Positions 19,835 to 27,274 of a DNA stretch of 64,000 nt are shown piece by piece. The first letter of the stretch is position 1, and every line of letters starts with the position of its first letter. The notes under the pieces are model-generated. The model searched no databases. It worked only from the letters and a program-made list of their open reading frames with translations, and was not told the origin of the DNA. A program made the translations under genes and the position numbers. Origin of the DNA: Billgrantia lactosivorans (GTDB taxonomy: Bacteria > Pseudomonadota > Gammaproteobacteria > Pseudomonadales > Halomonadaceae); assembly GCF_003254665.1 (NCBI RefSeq), contig NZ_QHGY01000003.1:372286-436285 (forward strand), written 5' to 3'.

Positions 19835-20692
19835 ATGAACCAGTTTGATCGCAACATCCTCTTCAGCCGCATGATTGGTCTTGTGTCGCAGTCCGAGCTG
19901 GATGGCCTGGCGGGCAAGCGCGTGGCCGTTCCGGGCTGCGGGGGGACCGGCTTCACGTACGCTGAGTGTCTGGTGCGTATGGGGGTAGGGGCCATCAACA
20001 TCGCGGATGCCGACACCTTCGGCCCCGAGAACATGAATCGCCAGTTCGGCTGCACCGTCGACACCATCGGCCTGAAGAAGTCGCAAGTGCTCTCTGAACG
20101 GCTGAAAGCGATCAATCCCGCGATGGATGTGCAGGTGGTCGACTTCCTCACAGAGGAAAACGTCGATGAGTACCTGGAGGGCGTCGACGTGGTATGCGAT
20201 ACCCTGGACTTTTTCGTCGCGGCGCCGCGCCGGCTCCTCTACAAGGCTGCACGCGCCAAGGGGATCACGGTCATCATCTGCTGTCCGGTCGCCTTCGGGG
20301 TGACGGCGCACGTCTTCGAGCCCGACGGTATCACTTTTGAGTCCTTCTTCGGGATCGATGAGTCTCAGTCCGAGACGGAGCAGCTGGTGCGGTTCGGCCA
20401 GGGCCTCACGCCGTCCAGCCTGTTCAAGGCCTACACAGAGTCTCCGAGCCTGGATTTCGAGGCCAAATCGGTCGCCTCCCTCAGCGCCTCCTGTCTGATG
20501 GCAACATCGTTTGGATCCATGCTGGCGCTTATGAAGCTCTTGAATATCGAGCCCGGGTTAAAGCCGGCGCCATACTCCTATGAATTCGATCTGCGCGCCG
20601 GCGCTTTCAAGGAAAATCTCACTGAGGCTAATGTTGGCGAGGCCGGGGCCACTGAATCATCGAAGTATGCGGCATCGGTTGGCAGTGCATGA
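19835..20692 (+). CDS. ThiF/MoeB-like adenylating enzyme without zinc site
   Basis: A 285-residue E1-like protein. The nucleotide-binding loop PGCGGTGF is at residues 33-40, followed by DADTFGPENMNRQ (58-70) with the ATP-contacting Asn and Arg, K82, and D122 in VVCDTLDFF, the likely magnesium ligand. Unlike MoeB or ThiF it has no paired C-x2-C zinc motifs, and no obvious ubiquitin-like partner is encoded nearby. It may therefore adenylate the carboxylate of a small molecule or peptide rather than a sulfur-carrier protein; the TcdA/CsdL dehydratase is a known precedent for small-molecule use of this fold. The C-terminus after residue 245 is specific to this protein. Target unknown. Confidence 0.75.
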   Translation: MNQFDRNILFSRMIGLVSQSELDGLAGKRVAVPGCGGTGFTYAECLVRMGVGAINIADADTFGPENMNRQFGCTVDTIGLKKSQVLSERLKAINPAMDVQVVDFLTEENVDEYLEGVDVVCDTLDFFVAAPRRLLYKAARAKGITVIICCPVAFGVTAHVFEPDGITFESFFGIDESQSETEQLVRFGQGLTPSSLFKAYTESPSLDFEAKSVASLSASCLMATSFGSMLALMKLLNIEPGLKPAPYSYEFDLRAGAFKENLTEANVGEAGATESSKYAASVGSA

Positions 20693-20720
20693 CCAGCCAT
20701 TAGCAGAAGGGGCGGTAACG

Positions 20721-21794
20721 GTGGAAACCATAAGTATTCGTGACTGGGTGTTCCAGGAGGCTGAGGGTCGCTACGACATTGATCTGGGAGACAGCAATGC
20801 TCCCTGCTGGAGGGTCGGAGATCTCCCGGACACAAGCCAGGTCGTGCTGGATTACGGGGCCGATCAGGGTATCACTGTGCTCCGTGAGCTTGTCGCTGAG
20901 CTCTATGGCTGTAGCACGCGCGCTATCTGCATTACGCATGGAGGGCAGGAGGCCCTGTACCTCTTGTACCGGACACTGCTCAAGCCTGGCGATCATCTGA
21001 TCACCTTCCGGCCTGGCTGGCAGCAGTCCTGGCTGGTGCCTGAGCGCAGTGGGTGTACCGTTACCGCTCTGCCGTATGGCGATGGCTTTCGGATTGATTT
21101 TGCCCAGCTTGTGGCGGCAATTCGCCCCACAACCCGGGCCATCGTGGTCAATACCCCATGCAACCCAACGGGGAAGGCTTTGACGGCCGCTGAGCGTGAC
21201 ATGCTGCTCCAACTGGCCAGGTCATGTGACCTGTACCTGATAGTGGACGAAGAGTATCTCTGCGATTTCTCGGAATCGCTGGTGCATGAAGACTCGAGGG
21301 TGATATCGGTCTCTGGGCTTTCCAAGGTCTATGGGGTGCCTGGGCTGCGCATCGGCTGGCTATGTGGCGATAAAACTGTCGTGGCTAACGCAATGGAGTA
21401 CAAGCATCTGACTACGATATCCAATTCGGTACTCTGTGAGCATCTTGGATCCATGCTGCTTGCACGACGTTCCGATCTATTGGAAGGTTATAAGAAGCTC
21501 CTTAGGGAAGGGTATGTGACTCTCCAGCGCTGGGTAGCCTCAAGTGGCGGCCAGGTTTCGATTGTCGAACCGGAAGGCACTCCTTTCTGCTGGGTCAAGC
21601 TGCATGTCCCAGAGTCCTCTCTGGAGTTCTGTCGGAAGGTGCTGCATAACACGGGGGTACTGACGATGCCCGCTGAACTGTTCGGCGAGAAGCATGGCAT
21701 GCGCTTGACCTTCGTGCGCCCCACGGCCGAACTCGAGGAAGGTCTTTCTAGGATCAAGTCGGTTCTCCTTGAGTCGGCAGGCCAGATAGCCTAG
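20721..21794 (+). CDS. PLP-dependent class I/II aminotransferase-fold enzyme
   Basis: A 357-residue fold-type I PLP enzyme, shorter than most aspartate-aminotransferase-type proteins (about 390-400). PLP contacts are N148 in NTPCNPTGK, D176 and Y179 in IVDEEYL, the Schiff-base lysine K202 in SVSGLSKVYGVPG and R210 in GLRIGW. A C-terminal arginine in MRLTFVRP would hold the substrate carboxylate. The overall style recalls capreomycidine synthase VioD, a cyclising PLP enzyme that acts after an amino-acid hydroxylase, but a plain aminotransferase is equally possible. The GTG at 20721 is chosen because AGAAGGGG lies about 8 bases upstream. It follows the ThiF-like gene by 28 bases. Confidence 0.75.
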   Translation: METISIRDWVFQEAEGRYDIDLGDSNAPCWRVGDLPDTSQVVLDYGADQGITVLRELVAELYGCSTRAICITHGGQEALYLLYRTLLKPGDHLITFRPGWQQSWLVPERSGCTVTALPYGDGFRIDFAQLVAAIRPTTRAIVVNTPCNPTGKALTAAERDMLLQLARSCDLYLIVDEEYLCDFSESLVHEDSRVISVSGLSKVYGVPGLRIGWLCGDKTVVANAMEYKHLTTISNSVLCEHLGSMLLARRSDLLEGYKKLLREGYVTLQRWVASSGGQVSIVEPEGTPFCWVKLHVPESSLEFCRKVLHNTGVLTMPAELFGEKHGMRLTFVRPTAELEEGLSRIKSVLLESAGQIA

Positions 21795-21886
21795 CTGACA
21801 GAGGTCGATTTTTCACTTTCAGGCTGTTGCGTCTCAGTGCCGGCCTGTTGTAACGCCGCGCTGGCGCTGAGGATAAGGTGACCAAT

Positions 21887-22828
21887 ATGAAGAGTGTATT
21901 TATCGATGGTGAGTCAGGGACTACGGGGCTTCAGGTTCGTGAGCGTCTGGCTCGCCACCCCCAGATCGAAGTCGTAAGTATCGATCCGGAACTCAAGCGC
22001 GATGCGAACGAAAAGCGTCGTCTGATGCGGGAAGTGGATGTCGCCGTGCTCTGCTTGCCGGATGCGGCAGCGAAAGAGGCGGCGGCGCTGGCGCAAGAGG
22101 TAGGCTGTCGCGTGCTCGACGCGAGCTCGGCTCACCGGACAGCCGAGGGGTGGGTCTTTGGATTACCGGAGCTCAACGACCAGCAGCGCGTCGCGATCGC
22201 TCGTGCGCAGTGTGTGGCCAATCCCGGGTGCTACGCCACAGGGGCTATTCTGATGCTGGCACCCTTGGTGTCTGCCGGGGTTCTGTCGGCAGATGACATC
22301 TACGCCATCAATGCCGTCTCGGGCTATTCCGGGGGGGGCAAGAAGCTCATCGAGCGCTATGAGAGCGGGGAGTCCCAGAACCCCGCTGTGGCGGCCTATG
22401 GCCTGAATTTTCAGCACAAGCATGTCCGGGAGATCCAGGTGCTCAGTGGCCTGCACCATGCCCCCATCTTCATTCCGAGTGTAGGGGACTACCGCCAAGG
22501 AATGCTGGTGAGCATCCCGCTGCAGGAGGTAAGCGGCAGACAGCTCGATCGCCTGCAGGGCACTCTCGAAACGTCTTATCGCGCGGAAGACTTCGTGAAG
22601 CTCCAGGACTTTAACAAGGTCGATCCGGATACGGCGCCGTTCCTAACGCCACATGGCTTGGATGGTAGCAACGAGGTACATATCCATCTCTTCGGATCCG
22701 AGGATGGTTCCCGGGGCCTGTTGGTGGCCAAGCTGGATAACCTCGGCAAGGGCGCTTCCGGTGCGGCAGTGCAAAACCTGAATCTGATGCTGGGGCTCGA
22801 TGAGTTCCTCGGCGTCGACATTCGTTGA
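21887..22828 (+). CDS. ArgC-like N-acyl-gamma-glutamyl-phosphate reductase family protein
   Basis: A 313-residue protein of the short (type 2) ArgC class. It shows an N-terminal dinucleotide-binding region (FIDGESGTTG, residues 5-14), the catalytic cysteine C115 in ANPGCYATG and the active-site histidine in HKHVREI (about 177-182). ArgC reduces an acyl phosphate to a semialdehyde using NADPH. No argB-like kinase is adjacent, so the activated acid must come from elsewhere or from a different activating enzyme in the operon. It may be a dedicated biosynthetic copy rather than the housekeeping arginine gene, as inferred from its operon. ATG 21887 has AAGG 8 bases upstream; a GTG at 21878 is an alternative. 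Its stop lies just before the next gene. Confidence 0.8.
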   Translation: MKSVFIDGESGTTGLQVRERLARHPQIEVVSIDPELKRDANEKRRLMREVDVAVLCLPDAAAKEAAALAQEVGCRVLDASSAHRTAEGWVFGLPELNDQQRVAIARAQCVANPGCYATGAILMLAPLVSAGVLSADDIYAINAVSGYSGGGKKLIERYESGESQNPAVAAYGLNFQHKHVREIQVLSGLHHAPIFIPSVGDYRQGMLVSIPLQEVSGRQLDRLQGTLETSYRAEDFVKLQDFNKVDPDTAPFLTPHGLDGSNEVHIHLFGSEDGSRGLLVAKLDNLGKGASGAAVQNLNLMLGLDEFLGVDIR

Positions 22829-22839
22829 AGGAGCTGCCG

Positions 22840-23700
22840 TTGGAATTTATCAAATACGATGCCCTGGGAAATGACTACCTGGTTCTCGACCCTGCTTCTT
22901 GCGACCTTATCCTGGACCCGGCGGCCATCCGGCGTATCTGCGACCGCCACCACGGTCTTGGGAGCGACGGCATCTTGTACGGCCCCTTTCTTGATAATGG
23001 GCAGTACGGGCTGCGCATCTTCAATCCAGATGGCACAGAGTGCGAGAAGAGTGGAAACGGGCTGAGGATCTTTGCTCGGTACCTGCGCGATGCGGGCTAT
23101 GTGACGGCAGAGGCTGCTCAAGTCCATCTAATGATGTCGGATACGGTGGTGGATGTGGCCTATCTGGGCGGCCAGGACGACTTGATCCAGGTGGCGATGG
23201 GGCACTATACCCTGAGGTCGAGTGAGATTCCGGTCCTGCTGGATGTTCCCGTTGTTCTGGGAGTGAAGATGCAGGTGGGGCAGCACTCGCTGACCGCCTC
23301 CTGCGTCAACTTGGGCAACCCGCACTGTGTCGTGCTGGATCTGCCTGTTACGGAGAACACGGCGCGTACGGTGGGGCCGACGCTCTGTGAATCCGATCTT
23401 TTCCCGGAAAGGGTCAATGTCCAGATCACGCGTGTCGTTGATCGCCAGACACTCGAAATCGAAATCTGGGAGCGTGGCGCAGGCTACACCCTTGCTTCTG
23501 GCAGCTCCAGCTGCGCGGCGGCCATTGCATGTCACCAGCTGGGCCTTGTCGATGCTGAGGTGGCGGTGCACATGCCGGGCGGGACTGTCAGCGTGCAGAT
23601 CGATAGGGCAACTGGCGTTCACCTGACGGGCCCCGTGAAAGCGGTCTTTGCCGCCAATCTGTCGCAAGACCTGAACTCTTACCTCGCTAAGGATAAGTGA
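22840..23700 (+). CDS. DapF-like protein lacking both catalytic cysteines
   Basis: A 286-residue protein with the diaminopimelate epimerase fold: EFIKYDALGNDYLVLD at the N-terminus, the FNPDGTECEKSGNGLR segment and the C-terminal GAGYTLASGSSSCAAA segment. In DapF two cysteines (one before GNG, one in ACGTG) act as base and acid. Here both are serines, S71 (KSGNG) and S220 (LASGSS), read directly from codons agt and tct. A normal two-thiol epimerisation is therefore unlikely. The protein may catalyse a different proton-transfer or elimination step, or only bind substrate. The TTG at 22840 is used because AAGGAG (22828-22833) lies six bases upstream. It starts 11 bases after the argC-like stop. 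Confidence 0.8.
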   Translation: MEFIKYDALGNDYLVLDPASCDLILDPAAIRRICDRHHGLGSDGILYGPFLDNGQYGLRIFNPDGTECEKSGNGLRIFARYLRDAGYVTAEAAQVHLMMSDTVVDVAYLGGQDDLIQVAMGHYTLRSSEIPVLLDVPVVLGVKMQVGQHSLTASCVNLGNPHCVVLDLPVTENTARTVGPTLCESDLFPERVNVQITRVVDRQTLEIEIWERGAGYTLASGSSSCAAAIACHQLGLVDAEVAVHMPGGTVSVQIDRATGVHLTGPVKAVFAANLSQDLNSYLAKDK

Positions 23701-23710
23701 GACCTACAAC

Positions 23711-24226
23711 ATGAGCTTTACCCATCGCGAAGCAACCATTGATGACCTGCCCCGAATCGTCGAGATCTACAACCACGCCATCGAGACGCGGCAGAGTACC
23801 TGTGATGTGAAGCCTCTGACGGTTGAGTCCCGTGAGGCGTGGTTTCAAAGCCATAGCGGCAGCCGCCGGCCGATCTGGGTGGCAGAGGATTCCGCGGCGC
23901 CGGAGAAAGGGGTGATCGGGTACCTGAACTACTCCTACTTCATGAACGATCGGCCCGGGTACTTCATTACGTCCGACATGGGCCTGTACCTCCATCCGGA
24001 CTATCAGGGGAAGGGGCTGGGGAGCTATATCCTGGGGCAGGCTATTGAATATGCGCCTGCCATGGGTATCGAGGTGCTGGCAACCACTATCTTCGCTTCC
24101 AATACGCCCAGTATCAGGTTGTTCGAGAAGTTCCAGTTCGAACGCTGGGGCTTCATGCCCAAGGTCGCCCGTATGGGAGATGTCGAGCATGACCTCGTGA
24201 TGGTTGGGCGTCGTGTGACCCTTTAG
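23711..24226 (+). CDS. GNAT N-acetyltransferase, phosphinothricin-acetyltransferase-like
   Basis: A 171-residue GNAT protein. The N-terminus REATIDDLPRIVEIYNHAIETRQST and the acetyl-CoA loop in LHPDYQGKGLGSYIL (Q99-x-x-G-x-G104) are typical of the PAT group, which acetylates the amino group of phosphinothricin, methionine sulfoximine or related amino acids. As the last gene of the operon, ten bases after the DapF-like gene, it could acetylate the pathway product for self-protection, or carry out a biosynthetic acetylation. Either role is inference. Confidence 0.8.
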   Translation: MSFTHREATIDDLPRIVEIYNHAIETRQSTCDVKPLTVESREAWFQSHSGSRRPIWVAEDSAAPEKGVIGYLNYSYFMNDRPGYFITSDMGLYLHPDYQGKGLGSYILGQAIEYAPAMGIEVLATTIFASNTPSIRLFEKFQFERWGFMPKVARMGDVEHDLVMVGRRVTL

Positions 24227-24281
24227 CGAATGCCAGGGGATTAGGCATATATCCAGAGGCTTGACACAGCGAATCTCTCCT

Positions 24282-24392
24282 TGGGCCACCGTCAGCGCCG
24301 CCACGCTGCTCAGCATCGCCCCGCTGCTGGTCGCCTTCCTGCTGTTCCAGCGCCAGTTCGTGCAGTCGTTCCTGAGGGCGGGGATTCGCTGA
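24282..24392 (+). repeat. 111-bp direct repeat, right copy (permease 3' fragment)
   Basis: An exact second copy of the last 36 codons and stop codon of the ABC permease, with no start codon and none of the upstream gene. It is a fragment, not a gene. It marks the right boundary of the island, 80 bases before the glutaredoxin-MauE gene. The absence of any mismatch suggests that the duplication is recent or maintained by recombination. Confidence 0.97.
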
Positions 24393-24471
24393 AGTTCGCT
24401 CAAGCTGACGTTCGCTGCCCCACTCGATTTGACTACCCTTGGAGTGAATGCATGACCCAAGGAGAGATCTC

Positions 24472-25239
24472 ATGGCTCAAGGACAGACGGCAGGGCAGAG
24501 CAATCATGCCCGGCTCTACCGCATGGTCATGGAGGAGCACCTGTGCCCCTTCGGTCTCAAGAGCAAGGACCTGCTGGAGCGCCAGGGCTACGAGGTCGAG
24601 GATCACCACCTGACCACGCGGGAGGAGACGGAGGCGTTCAAGCGCGAGCACGATGTCGATACGACGCCCCAGGCCTTCATCGACGGCCGGCGCATCGGCG
24701 GCTACGACGAGCTGCGCGAGTACTTCGGCAAGGACTCGCCGGGCGAGGACGAGACCACCTACCAGCCGGTGATCGCGCTGTTCGCCACGGCGCTGCTGAT
24801 GGGGTTCGCCGTGAGCTGGACGGCGACCGGCTCGCTGCTGAGCGCGCGCATGCCTGAGTACTTCGTGGCCATCGCCATGACCCTGCTGGGGCTGCAGAAG
24901 CTCAAGGACGTGGAGAGCTTCAGCACCATGTTCCTCAACTACGATCTGCTGGCCCAGCGCCAGGTACGCTACGGCTACGTCTATCCCTACGCCGAGACGC
25001 TGGCGGGCATCCTGATGCTGGCCGGTGCCCTGGTGTGGCTGGCCGCGCCCGTCGCACTGTTCATCGGCACGGTGGGCGCCGTCTCGGTGTTCAAGGCGGT
25101 CTATATCGACAAGCGCGAGCTCAAGTGCGCCTGCGTGGGCGGCGACAGCCAGGTGCCGCTGGGCTTCGTCTCGCTGACCGAGAACCTGATCATGATCGGC
25201 ATGGGGCTGTGGATGCCCCTGCGCATGTACCTGTTCTAG
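24472..25239 (+). CDS. Glutaredoxin-MauE fusion membrane protein
   Basis: A 255-residue protein. Residues about 10-90 form a glutaredoxin domain with the monothiol-like site CPFG (25-28), TTPQAFI (64-70) and GGYDEL. Residues about 97-255 contain four hydrophobic segments of the MauE/DoxX type, with two further cysteines in KCACVGG (about 214-220). MauE proteins take part in electron supply for disulfide chemistry outside the cytoplasm; the fusion would link glutathione or thiol redox state to a membrane quinone-type domain. The ATG at 24472 has AAGGAG seven bases upstream. It lies just outside the island and is probably native. Its partner is unknown. Confidence 0.78.
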   Translation: MAQGQTAGQSNHARLYRMVMEEHLCPFGLKSKDLLERQGYEVEDHHLTTREETEAFKREHDVDTTPQAFIDGRRIGGYDELREYFGKDSPGEDETTYQPVIALFATALLMGFAVSWTATGSLLSARMPEYFVAIAMTLLGLQKLKDVESFSTMFLNYDLLAQRQVRYGYVYPYAETLAGILMLAGALVWLAAPVALFIGTVGAVSVFKAVYIDKRELKCACVGGDSQVPLGFVSLTENLIMIGMGLWMPLRMYLF

Positions 25240-25280
25240 CGTTCAGCGCATGGCGTGGCAACGAGAGGACGTATCAACAG

Positions 25281-25844
25281 TCAGGGCAACCGTGTCACTC
25301 GCTCGGCCAACTCGAAGACGTGGGAATCCTCGGCCCCCAGGTCCTCGAGAGCGGCGGCCAGGTTGAGAAGATAGTCGCGGTTGGTGCCGCTGGGGCCTTC
25401 GGCAGTGGCGATCTGCCGTGCCATCTGGTCGAGCGGGGCGTGACCGAGGTAGGCGGCGTTGTCGGCTGACGCCAGATAGATCAAGCCTTCGGCATGGCTG
25501 CCATCTTGAAAATGCAACGTGACGCGTTCGCGCAGGTAGCCATTCTTCTCGCGCACGTCGAGTGGCGCCAGGGTATCGGCATCGATGCGGTAGGCCATGC
25601 CCTGGCAGCAAGCGCCGGAGGATTCGACCAGGGTGGCGACGCGACCCGGTGCCTCCGGCGTGCCGCGGTGATCGTGAGACCCCTGCCAGAAGCGTCGTGT
25701 CCAGCCCTCGATATGGGCGGGACGCCGCTCGTGAAAGGGGAATTCCGCCTTCCAGATCAGCGAGCCATATCCGAACAGCCAGAGCGTCTGGCCGGTATCG
25801 AAGAAGACCCTCTCGCGGTTGAGCTGGGTGGTGTCCAGTGTCAT
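25281..25844 (-). CDS. ChaC-family gamma-glutamylcyclotransferase
   Basis: A 187-residue protein with the gamma-glutamylcyclotransferase fold. The YGSL motif is at residues 26-29 (LWLFGYGSLIW), and the catalytic glutamate is probably E99 in VREKNGY. ChaC enzymes split glutathione into 5-oxoproline and Cys-Gly in the cytosol. The start codon at 25844 overlaps the stop of the EamA carrier gene by four bases (ATGA on the minus strand), so the two are translationally coupled. The open frame upstream to 26102 lies inside the EamA gene and is not part of this protein. Confidence 0.85.
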   Translation of the reverse strand: MTLDTTQLNRERVFFDTGQTLWLFGYGSLIWKAEFPFHERRPAHIEGWTRRFWQGSHDHRGTPEAPGRVATLVESSGACCQGMAYRIDADTLAPLDVREKNGYLRERVTLHFQDGSHAEGLIYLASADNAAYLGHAPLDQMARQIATAEGPSGTNRDYLLNLAAALEDLGAEDSHVFELAERVTRLP

Positions 25845-26740
25845 GAGAGATTGGGGCTCTTGCGTCCCAGGGGCTGGGTCAGGGTCTGGGCCATGATCAC
25901 CCCGGCGAGTACCAGGGCGCCGCCGAGGAGGTGGAACGGGGCGATGCGCTCGCCGAGAAAGGCCATGGCGATCAGTGCGCTGAACAGCGGCATCAGATTG
26001 ATGAAGATGCTGGCCTGGCTGGCGCCGATCTGGCGGATGGCGCGCATCCACAGGAAGGTCGTCACGATCGAGGCGGGAATGCCGGCGTAGAGGATCAGCC
26101 ATGCGTTCTGGCCATCCACCGGTGTCATCGGGCCCATCAGGTACGGCGGCAACAGGAACAGCACGGCGAACACCACCTGGGCGTAGAGCACCACCCAGGG
26201 CGGCAGGCCAAGCGGCCAGCGCTTGAGCATCACGCCGTAGAGGGCGTAGCAGGTGGCGGCAATGACCATCAGCAGGTCGCCGAGGGCCACCTGCAGTTCG
26301 AGCAGCGAGAGCGGGTCGCCGCGCCCGAGCAGCACCAGCACGCCGCCCAGGGCGATCAGCCCGCCCAGGGTGCCGCCGAGGCTCGGCGCCTCACGCAGGA
26401 TCAGGGCGCTGAGCAGCACCGTGAGCAGCGGCACCATGGCGGCGAGAATGCCCATGTTGGTGGCCGAGGTGGTTTCGGCGGCCACGTAGGCGAGCCCCTG
26501 CCACAGGCCCATGCCGAGCAGGCCGAGGGTGGCGAGCTTGACCCACTCGCGGCGAATCGCATGCCGATGGCGCCAGGCGGCCGGCAGCAGGAAGGGTGTG
26601 AGCACGGCCAGCGCCAGCACCCAGCGCAGGAAGGCGATGCTGCTGGGGGCGATCGTTCCCACGGTGAGCTGGTTGATGGTCATGTTGCCCGACCAGATCA
26701 GCACGGCGCCCAGGGGCGGCAGGAAGTAGAGCAGCGGCAT
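25841..26740 (-). CDS. EamA/DMT-superfamily transporter
   Basis: A 299-residue protein with about ten hydrophobic segments arranged as two EamA repeats: the first from residue 5 (FLPPLGAVLIWSGNMTINQL) and the second from about 148. The second repeat has the typical end FLGERIAPFHLLGGALVLAGV. Members export amino acids or other metabolites, but the substrate cannot be predicted. It is coupled to the chaC-like gene by overlapping stop and start. It lies 1.4 kb beyond the island on the opposite strand, so a role in exporting the island product is possible but unsupported. Confidence 0.82.
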   Translation of the reverse strand: MPLLYFLPPLGAVLIWSGNMTINQLTVGTIAPSSIAFLRWVLALAVLTPFLLPAAWRHRHAIRREWVKLATLGLLGMGLWQGLAYVAAETTSATNMGILAAMVPLLTVLLSALILREAPSLGGTLGGLIALGGVLVLLGRGDPLSLLELQVALGDLLMVIAATCYALYGVMLKRWPLGLPPWVVLYAQVVFAVLFLLPPYLMGPMTPVDGQNAWLILYAGIPASIVTTFLWMRAIRQIGASQASIFINLMPLFSALIAMAFLGERIAPFHLLGGALVLAGVIMAQTLTQPLGRKSPNLS

Positions 26741-26857
26741 GGCAGTCTCGTGTGCATGAAGACGCCCGCCGATAGCGGGCGAGCAAAGGCCCCATGATAG
26801 CGAGCCATGGTGGCGCTGAAAATGATGAGGAGACTAATAAATGCTACGGGACGATGC

Positions 26858-27124
26858 TCAGCGCAGCTGGCTGTCCTTGCTGCCGCGTCGGTTGTAGCCG
26901 CTGTAGACCGTACGCTGCCTGTCGCGCTCGCTCTGACAGGCGATGCACAGGCGTACGCCGGGCATGGCCTCGCGACGCGCCTGGGGGATCGGCTCACCGC
27001 ACTCCTCGCAGTGCATCAGGCTCTCACCCCGGGGCAGCTCACTGCGCGCTCGCTGTAACGCATCCTCGACGGTGCTGTCGATCTGCTCTTGTACCGCTCC
27101 GTCTCGCGACCAGCCCCCTGCCAT
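26858..27124 (-). CDS. DksA/TraR-family zinc-finger protein
   Basis: An 88-residue protein. A short N-terminal helix (QEQIDSTVEDALQRARSEL) is followed by a C4 zinc finger with C39-x2-C42 (HCEECGEPIP) and C60-x2-C63 (LCIACQ), and a basic tail. It lacks the long coiled coil and acidic tip of true DksA, so it resembles the short YbiI/TraR type. Such proteins may bind RNA polymerase, but the function here is unproven. Transcribed alone on the minus strand. Confidence 0.82.
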   Translation of the reverse strand: MAGGWSRDGAVQEQIDSTVEDALQRARSELPRGESLMHCEECGEPIPQARREAMPGVRLCIACQSERDRQRTVYSGYNRRGSKDSQLR

Positions 27125-27222
27125 GCTCGACTCCTTCGGCGCTGCGCGCGCCGACTGTTTGGTCTTTCAGTTTGATGTATCCGGTGGGTCCTTGCCAAGC
27201 GGCGGGACCTTGCCATGAGAAG

Positions 27223-27242
27223 AGCCCCACCGCGGTGGGGCT
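27223..27242 (-). terminator. Palindromic terminator after betT
   Basis: AGCCCCACCGCGGTGGGGCT is a perfect 20-base palindrome located 33 bases downstream of the betT stop on the minus strand. It has no clear T-run, so it may end transcription weakly or protect the mRNA 3' end. Confidence 0.6.
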
Positions 27243-27274
27243 CGTCGGGTCAGGCACTGGCGCCCGCGGACCGA

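Larger units (their letters stand above)
17142..24392. mobile_element. Putative genomic island with a modified-amino-acid biosynthesis operon
   Basis: This block is bounded by two perfect 111-bp direct repeats (17142-17252 and 24282-24392). The repeats are the 3' end of an ABC permease gene up to and including its stop codon. Between them DNA composition differs sharply from the GC-rich surroundings, most strongly from about 17345 to 18480. Eight genes on one strand form a tight operon unrelated to the flanking transport genes. Duplication of a gene 3' end is typical of site-specific integration, but no integrase, transposase or inverted terminal repeat is visible. The mechanism is therefore open: it could be an element integrated by an enzyme acting in trans, or a recombination-generated duplication. 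Confidence 0.75.

Noticed and set aside
22840..23700. Housekeeping dapF for lysine and peptidoglycan synthesis
   Set aside because: Both catalytic cysteines are serine and the gene sits inside a foreign operon, so a normal DapF role is unlikely even though the fold is clear.
17142..24392. Prophage or insertion-sequence origin of the island
   Set aside because: No transposase, integrase, phage structural gene or terminal inverted repeat could be found on either strand; only the 111-bp direct repeats mark the ends.
24281..24613. Open frame beginning in the right 111-bp repeat
   Set aside because: It is not in the permease frame and has no start signal. The repeat is a gene fragment, and the continuation overlaps the glutaredoxin gene in another frame.
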